A DNA stretch of 64,000 nt. It comes from Neorhizobium tomejilense (lineage in GTDB: Bacteria > Pseudomonadota > Alphaproteobacteria > Rhizobiales > Rhizobiaceae). Numbering within the stretch: position 1 is the first letter of the stretch; every line of letters begins with the position of its first letter. Location: assembly GCA_002968845.1 (NCBI GenBank), contig PVBG01000001.1:496001-560000 (forward strand). The letters run 5' to 3'. The notes beneath the pieces were generated by a model that worked only from the letters and a program-made list of their open reading frames with translations, was not told the DNA's origin and searched no databases. A program made the translations under genes and the position numbers. Positions 36,953 through 45,599 of this stretch are shown here, in pieces.

Positions 36953-37534
36953 ATGCGCAACCAGGCCAGCCGGGCGATCTTCGACTACTGGATCAATCTC
37001 AAGCACGACGGGGCAGTTCCCCTCAAGACCGAGATCGATCCAGCCGCCTTGCGTCATCTTCTCCCGCATCTTTTCATGGCTGCCATGGACCCTGCCGGCA
37101 GGCTAACATTCCGCCTGGCCGGTACCCGCATCTGCGACCTGTTCGACCGTGAATTCCGAGGCCAGGCTTTTGCGGATGTCTGGCCGGAAACCGATCACCG
37201 GCAGCCGGTGGAAATCGCCCACAACGTCATTCACTCGCAACAGCCGGCGCTTCTGGACGTTCTCGCTTCGAACGGCCACATTCGCCATGCCTATGAAATG
37301 TTGCTTCTGCCAATCCGATCGGCGGAGACAACGGCGAGCGACCGCATTTTCGGCGCCCTCCTGCCCCGGCTCTCTCCCTATCCCGTAACGGCAACGCCGG
37401 TCGCCTTCCTGACGCTCGAGAACTGGACGTTCCTGACCGGCAGCGGTTCGCATTTCGGCGTACCGGTCACAGGCGATCGCGGAATTTTCCGCAACCCGCC
37501 AGCTCGGCTTCCGTCCGACCGCCCTCCCTCATGA
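36953..37534 (+). CDS. PAS_5-type PAS domain protein
   Basis: 193 aa. Resembles the alphaproteobacterial PAS_5 (PF07310-like) family: F-D-Y-W-I-N-L start, D-L-F-D-R-E-F-R-G, and a late L-L-P-R-L-S-P-Y-P with L-E-N-W-T-F-L. These soluble proteins likely sense a small ligand but carry no output domain. ATG at 36953 follows CAGGTAAGATGA. The promoter faces the rhomboid gene across 220 nt. Confidence 0.8.
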   Translation: MRNQASRAIFDYWINLKHDGAVPLKTEIDPAALRHLLPHLFMAAMDPAGRLTFRLAGTRICDLFDREFRGQAFADVWPETDHRQPVEIAHNVIHSQQPALLDVLASNGHIRHAYEMLLLPIRSAETTASDRIFGALLPRLSPYPVTATPVAFLTLENWTFLTGSGSHFGVPVTGDRGIFRNPPARLPSDRPPS

Positions 37535-37646
37535 GAGCGAATTCCGGTCGCGGCAGGTAGCAGCGGCAGCGCCTTCCAAAACCTTCTGTTAACCGAGGCG
37601 CGCTAATACTCTTAACGATAGACTTAGAAGAGAAAAGCTCTCTCAA

Positions 37647-38258
37647 ATGTATTCATTTCAGCCGGCTCATACTCCATCTACACCCAGCGTTCCCGCACAG
37701 CGTTCCTTCCAGCGTGTGTCCGTCAATATTCCTGGACGGCTGATGCTGGCGACGCATGAGGAATTTCCCTGCAACGTCGTGGACATGTCGCCGGGCGACG
37801 TCAGCTTTGCCTGCGTTGGTCGTCCTCTCGTCGGTGAACGCGTGATTGCCTATCTAGAGCATATCGGCCGGCTGGAAGGCATGGTCGTCAGTGTGTCGGA
37901 TACCGGCTTCGTGATGTCGATCAACGCGACGGACCGCAAGCGCGAGAAACTGGCCGCCCAGCTGACCTGGATCGCCAACAAGCATGAACTTGGCCTGCCG
38001 GAAGATCGCCGCCATGATCGCCTGGCGCCGCGTATTACCCGCACGGAGATCACGCTCGACGACGGCCGGCGTTATGCCTGCCGCATCGTGGACCTTTCAC
38101 TGTCCGGCGCGGCCGTCGATATCGATATCCGTCCAGCGCTTGGTACGCCCGTCCGGCTCGGCAACATGCGCGGTCGAGTCGTGCGCCACTTCATGGAAGG
38201 CGTGGCGATCGAGTTCAATTCGGTCCAGTCGCGCGAAACGCTGACCGAATTCCTCTAA
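37647..38258 (+). CDS. Tandem PilZ domain protein
   Basis: 203 aa with two PilZ-like halves. The first (residues 20-98) has R-V-S-V-N-I-P-G-R and D-M-S-P-G-D, an imperfect c-di-GMP pattern. The second (120-200) has R-H-D-R-L-A-P-R followed by D-L-S-L-S-G, matching the RxxxR ... DxSxxG type better. Such proteins couple c-di-GMP to motility or polysaccharide. Two intrinsic terminators and a candidate RNA follow. Confidence 0.88.
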   Translation: MYSFQPAHTPSTPSVPAQRSFQRVSVNIPGRLMLATHEEFPCNVVDMSPGDVSFACVGRPLVGERVIAYLEHIGRLEGMVVSVSDTGFVMSINATDRKREKLAAQLTWIANKHELGLPEDRRHDRLAPRITRTEITLDDGRRYACRIVDLSLSGAAVDIDIRPALGTPVRLGNMRGRVVRHFMEGVAIEFNSVQSRETLTEFL

Positions 38259-38283
38259 AAGCATTCTCACCATCGCCATCCGG

Positions 38284-38310
38284 AAGCGTCCCGTTCGGGG
38301 CGCTTTTTTT
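38284..38310 (+). terminator. Intrinsic terminator after PilZ gene
   Basis: AAGCGTCCCG pairs with CGGGGCGCTT (one G-U pair) over a TT loop and runs into seven T. It ends 52 nt after the PilZ stop. Confidence 0.85.
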
Positions 38311-38311
38311 G

Positions 38312-38425
38312 TTGTCTGCCTCCGCCAGCCGTCCCGTTTCGTTGCTGGACAGACCGAAAAAAGCCGGCGGCTTGTGCCGAAACGGGCTTTCTTTCAAAAA
38401 AATGTCCCCTTTCGGCACTTTTTTT
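38312..38425 (+). ncRNA. Candidate structured RNA with alternative folds and intrinsic terminator
   Basis: A second plus-strand terminator stands 64-115 nt after the first: GTGCCGAAA (38374-38382) pairs with TTTCGGCAC (38410-38418), extended by GGG/CCC, then seven T. Upstream CCCGTTTCG (38333-38341) is perfectly complementary to CGAAACGGG (38378-38386), which overlaps the terminator stem, so the two pairings exclude each other. That is the layout of an antiterminator/terminator switch or a small RNA. The next gene is 375 nt away, favouring a free RNA. No family recognised. Confidence 0.4.
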
Positions 38426-38800
38426 GAGGCCGGGAATCGACCTCGGCGAGCCCGATTCGACTTCGGTGCACCGTCACTCCGCCCTTTCCTCTCCTGCTCG
38501 AACACACCAACCGCCGCCCTTTCCGAGTTTTCGACGCTCCGGCGGCGGCTCCAGCCGTTCGCAAGAAGCGCTTGAATTACAGTTGGATAGTGGGAAAGCG
38601 GCAATGCCGGCCGTTGTCGGCAGGGCGCATTTTAGGAAAATCAGCGGCAAATTTGCCTCGAATTTTATGAAAGTTCGAGATGCATTTGAGCTATATTTTA
38701 GACGAATTGAATTCAAATAAGATATTGATTTTACTACGAGATTTTCCGGTCGATCAAGCCCTGTCTGGCAGTGTTCTTCCCACAACGGGGAGACATAAAG
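38426..38800. other. Long gap upstream of BTLCP gene, AT-rich at its 3' end
   Basis: Bases 38426-38630 hold no supported gene; a minus-strand open frame of 129 codons there (38215-38604) runs through both terminators and has no homology-like features. Bases 38640-38760 are markedly AT-rich compared with the surroundings (GAATTTTATGAAAG, TATATTTTAGACG, AATAAGATATTG), fitting a promoter or nucleoid-protein binding region for the peptidase gene. Confidence 0.4.
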
Positions 38801-39412
38801 ATGAAGTACAGCAAGGGACTGGGCCTCGCCGCCATCACCGCCATCGTCACAATCTTTACCGCCGGAAGTTCGTTCGGCATGCCGGCCGGCTCCGTGCGTG
38901 TTCTCGGCCAGGCCAATCCGCCGCTCGGCCACTATGAGTTTTGCAAGACCTATGTCAGCGAATGCGCAGCGACCTACAAGGACGCCGGCCCGCTGGCGCT
39001 GACCGAAGACAAGTGGCGCACGCTTCTGGACATCAACTACACGGTCAATTCCTCGATCACGCCGATGACCGATCAGGACATCTACGGTGTCGAAGAGCGC
39101 TGGGCCTATCCCCGCACCGTCGGCGACTGCGAAGACTTCGTTCTTCTGAAGCGGAAGATGCTGATCGCGAAGGGCTTTTCGCCGTCCGACCTGCTGATTA
39201 CCGTCGTCCTGCAGCCGAATGGCGAAGGTCACGCGGTCCTGACAGTCCGCACCGATCGCGGCGACTTCGTGCTCGACAACATGCGCAACAAGGTCATGGT
39301 CTGGTCGGATACCGAATACACCTTCCTGAAGCGCCAGGCGAACGACGATCCCGCCCGCTGGGTCAAGCTGCAGGACGGTCGCGCCACCGCCGTCGGCTCG
39401 GTCGGCCAGTAA
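38801..39412 (+). CDS. Bacterial transglutaminase-like cysteine peptidase (BTLCP)
   Basis: 203 aa, signal peptide (L-A-A-I-T-A-I-V-T-I-F-T-A-G-S-S-F-G). The catalytic Cys lies in V-G-D-C-E-D-F-V, the His in G-E-G-H-A-V-L-T-V and the Asp in L-D-N-M-R-N-K. This triad defines the BTLCP/DUF920 family, periplasmic cysteine proteases (LapG-like) that in some species release adhesins. ATG at 38801 follows GGGGAGACATAAAG. It stands alone after an AT-rich promoter region. Confidence 0.9.
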   Translation: MKYSKGLGLAAITAIVTIFTAGSSFGMPAGSVRVLGQANPPLGHYEFCKTYVSECAATYKDAGPLALTEDKWRTLLDINYTVNSSITPMTDQDIYGVEERWAYPRTVGDCEDFVLLKRKMLIAKGFSPSDLLITVVLQPNGEGHAVLTVRTDRGDFVLDNMRNKVMVWSDTEYTFLKRQANDDPARWVKLQDGRATAVGSVGQ

Positions 39413-39639
39413 TCCCACCTCTCCTATCGGCGGGAAACCGCGGCGACCCGAGCCGCGGTCAATGGGCACGATCGCACCTCTGCAGGCGATCGCCCGAACT
39501 GTCCCGGATTCGATTTGCTTTACGAAGCGTTAATCATAACGATCCAGACTGTAGCCAAATCGCTTGGCCTCTTCCCGTATTCCTGTCCCGTTCCGGCGCT
39601 GGCGAATCCCCTCTCGAACGAGAACATGGAGCGCACGTC

Positions 39640-40374
39640 ATGGCAGGTCCGGCCCGGAACCTCTCGGCTGCAGAAGAAACACCGCTCCTCTCAAATCGTT
39701 TCGTCTATCGGCTGACTGTCGTCATCGCCGTCCTTGCTCTGTTGACGGCGGCGATCAGCATGAGTGGCCATTGGTTCGGCCAGCGTATCGCGCTTGCCGG
39801 CCACACCGACGGTACCGAAGAATTCCTGATTCGGATCGGCCAGGACAAGCTCAAGCTTCCTGCCAACACCATTCGCCTCCGCGACCAGCGCCGGGCCGGT
39901 ATCACCGAGCGCGTCGATCTCTATCTCACATGGCCGGAGCTCGAAGGTTACAGCGCTGGCCTGCGGTCTCGCTTCGATGATGTCGGCCAGTCTTCCTCAT
40001 TGATTTTCCTGCAATTATCCCAGAGCACCATGTCTCGCGACATGTCCGGCCGGCTGGAGCCGATATACTCCAAACTGTTCGACGGCGCGCCGCAGCAGGC
40101 GGCCTTCGGATTGACGCTTCACCGGCTGCGCGCCGATTCGGGCTATGGCAGCGAAATCGTCCTGACGGGGCGGGTCGCCGACGCGCCCGATTACGTCGTG
40201 CGCTGCGTGCTGCCGGCTGCCGGCGAGAGGGCGACCAGCGGCGACTGCCAGCGGGATATCCACATCGGGCAGGACCTGACGATACTTTATCGCTTCTCCA
40301 GTGCGCTTTTGAGGGATTGGCAACATATTGATGCCGCAGTTCGCCTCTTTGTCGAAAACCGGCTGGCGAAATAA
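39640..40374 (+). CDS. Rhizobial single-pass membrane hypothetical protein
   Basis: 244 aa. A transmembrane helix at about residues 22-42 (V-Y-R-L-T-V-V-I-A-V-L-A-L-L) leaves a periplasmic C-terminal domain with two Cys (V-R-C-V-L-P and G-D-C-Q-R) that could pair. No catalytic motif. ATG at 39640 follows GGAGCGCACGTC. Function unknown; it resembles proteins found next to cell-envelope genes in Rhizobiales. Confidence 0.7.
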   Translation: MAGPARNLSAAEETPLLSNRFVYRLTVVIAVLALLTAAISMSGHWFGQRIALAGHTDGTEEFLIRIGQDKLKLPANTIRLRDQRRAGITERVDLYLTWPELEGYSAGLRSRFDDVGQSSSLIFLQLSQSTMSRDMSGRLEPIYSKLFDGAPQQAAFGLTLHRLRADSGYGSEIVLTGRVADAPDYVVRCVLPAAGERATSGDCQRDIHIGQDLTILYRFSSALLRDWQHIDAAVRLFVENRLAK

Positions 40375-40519
40375 GCCGCCGCAGACGGGTCGGGTCCAAG
40401 CCCCAAGTTGATGTCTAAAATGCAGTATATCGAAGCAAGCTGCTGTTCATCATAAACCTCTTGGTAACGCTAATCCCCTAGATTGACGGGTAACGGTCGT
40501 GGCGGGGGCGCGTCCGGAT

Positions 40520-42085
40520 ATGACTGATGTGATGCAAGCGATGAGTGCGGCAGTGTCGAAAAAAATGTTCTCTGCATTCCCTTCGAAGGGTGATGCGACG
40601 GTTCCGGGACGTTTCCTCGGGTTTCTCTTCACATTGGCTGTGGCGATTTCGATGTTTTCGACGCCGGCTGCCGCCGGTCCGAAATATGCCGGTATCGTCG
40701 TCGACGCCAAGACCGGCAAGGTTCTCTATTCCGAGGATCCGGATGGTCTGCGTTACCCCGCGTCGCTGACCAAGATGATGACGCTCTACCTGACTTTCGA
40801 AGCACTTGAAGCCGGCCGGATCAGCCTCGACGCGCAAGTCCCGGTCTCGGCTCATGCTGCATCCGAGCCGCCCTCCAAGCTCGGCGTTCGCGCCGGCGGT
40901 TCGGTCTCGGTCGATCAGGCCATCCGCGCGCTCGTCACCCGCTCCGCCAACGACATCGCCACCGCTCTCGGTGAATTCATCGGCGGCTCCGAAGACCGCT
41001 TTGCATCGTTGATGACCGGTAAGGCACGTGCGCTCGGCATGACCCGCACCACCTATCGCAACGCCAACGGCCTGCCGAACACCGCGCAGATGACGACGGC
41101 GCGCGATCAGGCGCGTCTCGGCATGGCCCTGCGCCAGCATTTCCCGCAATATTACGGCTACTTCGCCATCCGCAGCTTCAATTTCGGCAAGCAGACGATC
41201 GGCAATCACAATCGCCTGGTCGGCAACGTCAAGGGCGTCGACGGCATCAAGACCGGCTACACCCGCGCCGCCGGCAGCAATCTTGCGACTTCGGCCCAGC
41301 TCGATGGACGTTCGATCGTCGCCGTCGTGCTCGGTGGCCGCTCCAGTGCCGCCCGTGACGCAACGATGCGCAAGCTGGTCGCGGAATATCTTCCGGAGGC
41401 ATCTCGCGGCGGCAACAACAACCTGATCGCCCAGGTGACCCCGGCTGCGCCCGCTCCCTCTCTGCCGGTCAGGTCCGCTTCGCCGGTTGCCGCGTCCCAG
41501 TCCGACGCGCGCCAGATGGCTGCGCTCGACCTGCCGCCGAGCGGTCCGCTGCCGGGCGCCCGTTATGCCGAGCAGCAGGCTGCAGCCATGGCTCCCGCCG
41601 CATCGGCCTATGCCGCGGAACCGGAACAGAAGAAAGTCATCACCCAGGCGATGAACTCGGCAATGGCCGGTGCCTCCGCCGTCCCGACGCCGGCTCCAGA
41701 ATATATGCCGGCCAAGACCGAAGTGGCCGTGGCGCACCGGACGAGCCGCTCTGCCGTCGATGAAGTGACGACCGCTTCCACCAAGGCCTCTGCCTCTGCG
41801 GCAGCTGCAAAGCCCTCCTCCGAGGCCGCGATAGCAGCGAACGGCTGGGTCATTCAGATTGGCGCGTCGCCGAACCAGAAACAAGCACAGGATCTCCTGC
41901 AGAATGCGCAGGATAAAGGCGGCAAGGTATTGCGTTCCGCCAAACCCTTCACTGTCGCCTTCAGCAACAATGGCGAACAGATCTACCGTGCCCGCTTCGG
42001 CGGCTTCGACGACCAGAAGACGGCCATCGATGCCTGCAACCTGTTGAAGAAGAAGGGCATCAGCTGCTGGGCGTCGCTTCAGTGA
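40520..42085 (+). CDS. D-alanyl-D-alanine carboxypeptidase with C-terminal SPOR domain
   Basis: About 521 aa. Signal sequence in residues 30-52 (G-F-L-F-T-L-A-V-A-I-S-M-F-S). The S11 peptidase motifs are intact: S82-L-T-K85, S142-A-N144, K244-T-G. It trims the D-Ala from peptidoglycan stem peptides. An Ala/Pro-rich linker (residues 295-435) leads to a SPOR domain (440-521) that binds denuded glycan at division sites. ATG at 40520 chosen; GTG at 40499 is an alternative. An 8-bp hairpin (CCGCGCCG/CGGCGCGG) at 42114-42135 follows. Confidence 0.93.
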   Translation: MTDVMQAMSAAVSKKMFSAFPSKGDATVPGRFLGFLFTLAVAISMFSTPAAAGPKYAGIVVDAKTGKVLYSEDPDGLRYPASLTKMMTLYLTFEALEAGRISLDAQVPVSAHAASEPPSKLGVRAGGSVSVDQAIRALVTRSANDIATALGEFIGGSEDRFASLMTGKARALGMTRTTYRNANGLPNTAQMTTARDQARLGMALRQHFPQYYGYFAIRSFNFGKQTIGNHNRLVGNVKGVDGIKTGYTRAAGSNLATSAQLDGRSIVAVVLGGRSSAARDATMRKLVAEYLPEASRGGNNNLIAQVTPAAPAPSLPVRSASPVAASQSDARQMAALDLPPSGPLPGARYAEQQAAAMAPAASAYAAEPEQKKVITQAMNSAMAGASAVPTPAPEYMPAKTEVAVAHRTSRSAVDEVTTASTKASASAAAAKPSSEAAIAANGWVIQIGASPNQKQAQDLLQNAQDKGGKVLRSAKPFTVAFSNNGEQIYRARFGGFDDQKTAIDACNLLKKKGISCWASLQ

Positions 42086-42171
42086 GCGTCGCCGTCGGCG
42101 GTCAAGGAAATACCCGCGCCGGGTTTTCGGCGCGGAGGGATCTCGAGAGTAACGAGTAGACGGGGTTTCCG

Positions 42172-42441
42172 ATGGCAATGAATGAAAACAGCGCAGAACT
42201 GGCCTTCAAGCCGGCTCAGAAATCCAGAGCGAAGGGCGTCGCCCTCAACCCGCTTCACGAGGCGGCCATGCGGCTTGCCGGTCTCGGCTTGAACCGTTCC
42301 AAGGAAAAGACCCGCGACCTGGTCGCCATGCTGCTCAGCCACGGTGCCCGCGCCTGGCGGCATTCCCAGCCGGAAGCCAATGTCCACCTGCATATCGGCA
42401 TCCGCGCCGGCCGTGCGCCAGTTCGCATCAGGCTTCGCTGA
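42172..42441 (+). CDS. Small basic hypothetical protein
   Basis: 89 aa, basic, with a central helical segment (A-M-R-L-A-G-L-G-L-N-R-S-K-E-K-T-R-D-L-V) and an Arg-rich C-terminal strand (R-A-G-R-A-P-V-R-I-R-L-R). It has no signal peptide or known motif. Start ATG at 42172 follows GGGGTTTCCG, a weak ribosome site. Lies between the carboxypeptidase and the opposing DUF1489 gene; a rhizobial orphan. Confidence 0.6.
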   Translation: MAMNENSAELAFKPAQKSRAKGVALNPLHEAAMRLAGLGLNRSKEKTRDLVAMLLSHGARAWRHSQPEANVHLHIGIRAGRAPVRIRLR

Positions 42442-42456
42442 TCCAAAGATCAGCAG

Positions 42457-42894
42457 CTACAGAAGTCCAAGCTCGGCCAGTTCCCGCCGCAGATCTTCCG
42501 GAAGCGCCGCCACGTCCTCGCCCAGTTTGCCGAGGTCGCGCGGCGCTTCTTCGCTTTTCAGATACCGCCATCCCTGGAAAGGCCGTTTCGGCTGCGGCGC
42601 GGTCTCGATGACCTCAGGCCCGAGCAACAGCTGGCAGCGCTGGATGCCGTCGCCGCCGGTAACCGTGCGGATATCGAGCAGTTTCTGCCGCGCCATCACC
42701 TGCCCTTTGATCACCCAGTAGAGCGATCCGTCGTCAAGCAGTTCCTCCATGCGCTTCGGCGCCATGCGGGTCGTATGGATGCTGTGCGGCTCGAGGCCGG
42801 CGGCAATAGCATTGAGCGAGCGCTCGGCGACCCAGTCCTGGAGATCCTGGATGGAATCGGCGCCGACGCAGAGTTTGATGAGATGTAGAGCCAT
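42457..42894 (-). CDS. DUF1489 family protein
   Basis: 145 aa. Begins L-H-L-I-K-L-C-V-G-A and has the family segments Y-W-V-I-K-G, R-Q-K-L-L-D-I, C-Q-L-L-L-G-P-E-V-I and F-Q-G-W-R-Y-L. Alphaproteobacterial family without known role. Convergent with the small basic gene and located 69 nt after the L-serine dehydratase stop on the same strand. Confidence 0.9.
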   Translation of the reverse strand: MALHLIKLCVGADSIQDLQDWVAERSLNAIAAGLEPHSIHTTRMAPKRMEELLDDGSLYWVIKGQVMARQKLLDIRTVTGGDGIQRCQLLLGPEVIETAPQPKRPFQGWRYLKSEEAPRDLGKLGEDVAALPEDLRRELAELGLL

Positions 42895-42963
42895 GGTTCG
42901 GTTGAAGACCCATCCGCACGTGAGGTCAAGCGTTTGCTCGGTTCACTCCACAGCGGGGACGGT

Positions 42964-44364
42964 TCAACACTCGACGACGTTGACCGCAAGACCGCCCGTG
43001 GAGGTTTCCTTGTATTTCTCGCTCATGTCGTTGCCGGTCTGGCGCATCGTCTCGATACAAGCGTCGAGCGGCACGAAATGAGTGCCGTCGCCCTTGATGG
43101 CGAGCGAGGCGGCCGTGACCGCCTTGACGGCCCCGAGCGCATTGCGCTCGATGCAGGGCACCTGCACGAGACCGGCGATCGGGTCGCAGGTCATGCCGAG
43201 ATGGTGTTCAAGCGCGATCTCGGCGGCGTTCTCGATCTGCTCCGGCGAGCCGCCCATGACGGCCGCAAGCCCTGCCGCAGCCATGGCGGCAGCCGAGCCC
43301 ACTTCGCCCTGACAGCCGACTTCGGCGCCCGAGATCGAGGCATTGTGCTTGATGATGCCGCCGATTGCGGCCGCCGTCAGCAGGAAGTTGTGAACGTCGG
43401 CCTGGGTCGCTTCGTCATGGAAATGCAGGTAATAGCGTACCGTCGCCGGAATGACTCCCGCCGCGCCGTTGGTCGGTGCCGTGACCACCCGCCCGCCGCC
43501 GGCATTCTCCTCGTTGACGGCCATCGCATAGACGCTCAGCCAGTCGTTGGCGAGCAACGGGTTCAGCCGGTTGCTGCGCCATTCCTCGTTCAGCTTGTCG
43601 TGGATCGCCTTCGCCCGGCGCTTCACCTTCAGCCCGCCGGGCATGATCCCGTCGACCTTGAGGCCACGGTCGATACAGCTCGACATCGCCTCCCAGATGC
43701 GGTCGAGACCGGCATCGAGTTCGGCGGAGCTCATCTTGGTTTCTTCGTTGGCGCGCTTCATCTGCGCGATCGTCAGGCCCGAACCGCGCGCCATGTCGAG
43801 CATCTGCCGGGCGGAAGCGAAGGGATAGGGAATGCGCGCATCGCCTGCCGATTTCTTGGAGGCACGCATGGCCTCCAGCTCGGTATCGGTCACCACGAAA
43901 CCGCCGCCGATCGAGTAGTAGATACGCTTCAGGAGAAGCCGGCCGTCGCGGTCGAAGGCGGAAAAACTCATGCCGTTGGCATGGCCGGGCAGCGGCTGCT
44001 TCTTGTCGAAGATCAGGTCGGTCTTCGGCTGGAATTCGTAAGCCGGATGGCCGGGCGGCGTGACGCGGCCACTGCGCTCCACTTCGCCGATGATCGCGTC
44101 CATCCTGTCGGGATCGACGGCGTGCGGCTCCTCGCCGACCAGGCCCAATATCACCGCCCTGCCCGTCCCGTGACCGATCCCGGTGAACGCCAGGGACCCG
44201 TGCAGGCTCACCTTCAGCGCCGCGACATGCGCGCCCGTCGGCCGCGGCCAGTCGTTGGAGAGAATAAGCTCCAGGAAGCGGTTGGCTGCCGACATCGGTC
44301 CCATCGTGTGGGAGCTCGACGGACCGATACCAATCTTGAAAACGTCGAAAACGGACAGGAACAT
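42964..44364 (-). CDS. sdaA: L-serine ammonia-lyase (iron-sulfur type)
   Basis: 466 aa, single-chain form. Deaminates L-serine to pyruvate with a [4Fe-4S] cluster. The start [20 protein letters not shown] is the beta-domain mark; the alpha domain has C-Q-G-E-V-G-S-A and [13 protein letters not shown] with the cluster Cys. Length is normal for SdaA. Confidence 0.95.
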   Translation of the reverse strand: MFLSVFDVFKIGIGPSSSHTMGPMSAANRFLELILSNDWPRPTGAHVAALKVSLHGSLAFTGIGHGTGRAVILGLVGEEPHAVDPDRMDAIIGEVERSGRVTPPGHPAYEFQPKTDLIFDKKQPLPGHANGMSFSAFDRDGRLLLKRIYYSIGGGFVVTDTELEAMRASKKSAGDARIPYPFASARQMLDMARGSGLTIAQMKRANEETKMSSAELDAGLDRIWEAMSSCIDRGLKVDGIMPGGLKVKRRAKAIHDKLNEEWRSNRLNPLLANDWLSVYAMAVNEENAGGGRVVTAPTNGAAGVIPATVRYYLHFHDEATQADVHNFLLTAAAIGGIIKHNASISGAEVGCQGEVGSAAAMAAAGLAAVMGGSPEQIENAAEIALEHHLGMTCDPIAGLVQVPCIERNALGAVKAVTAASLAIKGDGTHFVPLDACIETMRQTGNDMSEKYKETSTGGLAVNVVEC

Positions 44365-44532
44365 GAGAATCCATGCGGTGATACGAGGATGGCCAAGCCT
44401 ATGTCAGACTGCCGCCGTGCCTTGGCGGTTGCCCGACATCCGGTGGGCCGGCCGCGACATGGTCTTAAAATAGAAACGGCGCGGTACGAATACCACGCCG
44501 AGGACCGAAATTCCGAAATTTCACTGAGACGG

Positions 44533-44634
44533 TCAGATAGCACCGAAAAGATACGCGAGGGCCAAAGCTCCTGCAAATCCTACCAGCGCCTTGAAGGTCA
44601 CGCCCCAGCAGGACTTCTGAACGGTATCTTCCAT
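44533..44634 (-). CDS. Candidate 33-aa single-helix membrane protein
   Basis: M-E-D-T-V-Q-K-S-C-W-G then a hydrophobic helix (F-K-A-L-V-G-F-A-G-A-L-A-L-A-Y-L-F-G). ATG at 44634 is preceded by CTGGAGACGAC, a clear ribosome site, which is the main reason to call it. The same frame extends upstream without a good start. No homologue known by eye; it may be a small regulatory or envelope peptide. Confidence 0.45.
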   Translation of the reverse strand: MEDTVQKSCWGVTFKALVGFAGALALAYLFGAI

Positions 44635-44877
44635 GTCGTCTCCAGGTTCTTGCCGCATTGATAAACGTCCGCTCCGGGTCGTCATGGCTAATGGTCTATT
44701 AAAATCCCGCCGCCGGCGCAATCCAAAAATGGCGGAAACATGGCGGAACTCCAGGCTGGTCATGTTCGCAACGCCTGCCCGCCCCAAATAGTTCCCTTGC
44801 CGATGCAGGAGGCTTGCCGCCGAAACCGAAACAAAGCATGACGGGACGGATCAAGACCGATTCCGACGGTGAGGCCT

Positions 44878-45576
44878 ATGACGAACGCTGATTATGTTGC
44901 GCTTGCCCTCTTTGCCGTGCTTTGGGCCCTTTATTCCTGGGTGACCGCCGGCGCCGGCTCGCGGCTGTTTCCGCGCGCCAGCCTCAACCGGGCGATGGCC
45001 GAACGGCGGAAGGACTGGATCTACAACTCGCTCCGCCGCGACCTGAAGATGATCGACACCCAGATCTTGGCGGGTCTGCAGAACGGCACCGCCTTTTTCG
45101 CCTCGACGTCCATCTTTGCGATCGGCGGCTGTTTTGCGCTGCTGGGCGCCACCGAACAGGTGGAAGCGGTCTTCCATGACCTGCCCTTCGTCGCTTACGG
45201 CGGCCGCACCGCCTTTGAACTGAAGGTGGCCGGCCTCACCTTCCTGTTCGGCTATTCCTTCTTCAAGTTCGGCTGGTCCTACCGGCTGTTCAACTACTGC
45301 ACCATTCTCTTCGGCGCCCTGCCGATGATGCACGACACCCATGCCGACCGGGCGGCGGCGGAGCGGGCGGCCGATCAGGTGGTGCGGATGAACACGATCG
45401 CGGCCGGCCACTTCAATTCCGGCCTGCGCGCGCTGTTTTTGTCGATCGGCTATCTCGGTTGGTTCATCGGGCCCTATATGTTCATCGCGATGACCGTCGT
45501 CGTGATTGTCGTGCTCACCCGCCGCCAGTATTTTTCCGAGGCCCGGCTGGCGATCATGGACCGTGGGACGCCCTGA
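44878..45576 (+). CDS. DUF599 family membrane protein
   Basis: 232 aa, about four transmembrane helices (residues 8-25, 68-88, 112-132, 192-215). The W-A-L-Y-S-W, N-R-A-M-A-E-R-R-K-D-W and F-K-F-G-W-S-Y-R-L-F-N-Y motifs are those of DUF599. Function unknown. ATG at 44878 has GGTGAGGCCT upstream. Followed 23 nt later by the DUF1624 gene in the same direction. Confidence 0.88.
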   Translation: MTNADYVALALFAVLWALYSWVTAGAGSRLFPRASLNRAMAERRKDWIYNSLRRDLKMIDTQILAGLQNGTAFFASTSIFAIGGCFALLGATEQVEAVFHDLPFVAYGGRTAFELKVAGLTFLFGYSFFKFGWSYRLFNYCTILFGALPMMHDTHADRAAAERAADQVVRMNTIAAGHFNSGLRALFLSIGYLGWFIGPYMFIAMTVVVIVVLTRRQYFSEARLAIMDRGTP

Positions 45577-45599
45577 GATCTGATCCGGAAAGACAAGCA

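Noticed and set aside
38215..38604. Minus-strand 129-codon frame after PilZ
   Set aside because: It runs antisense through the PilZ end and both intrinsic terminators and has no ribosome site or motif.
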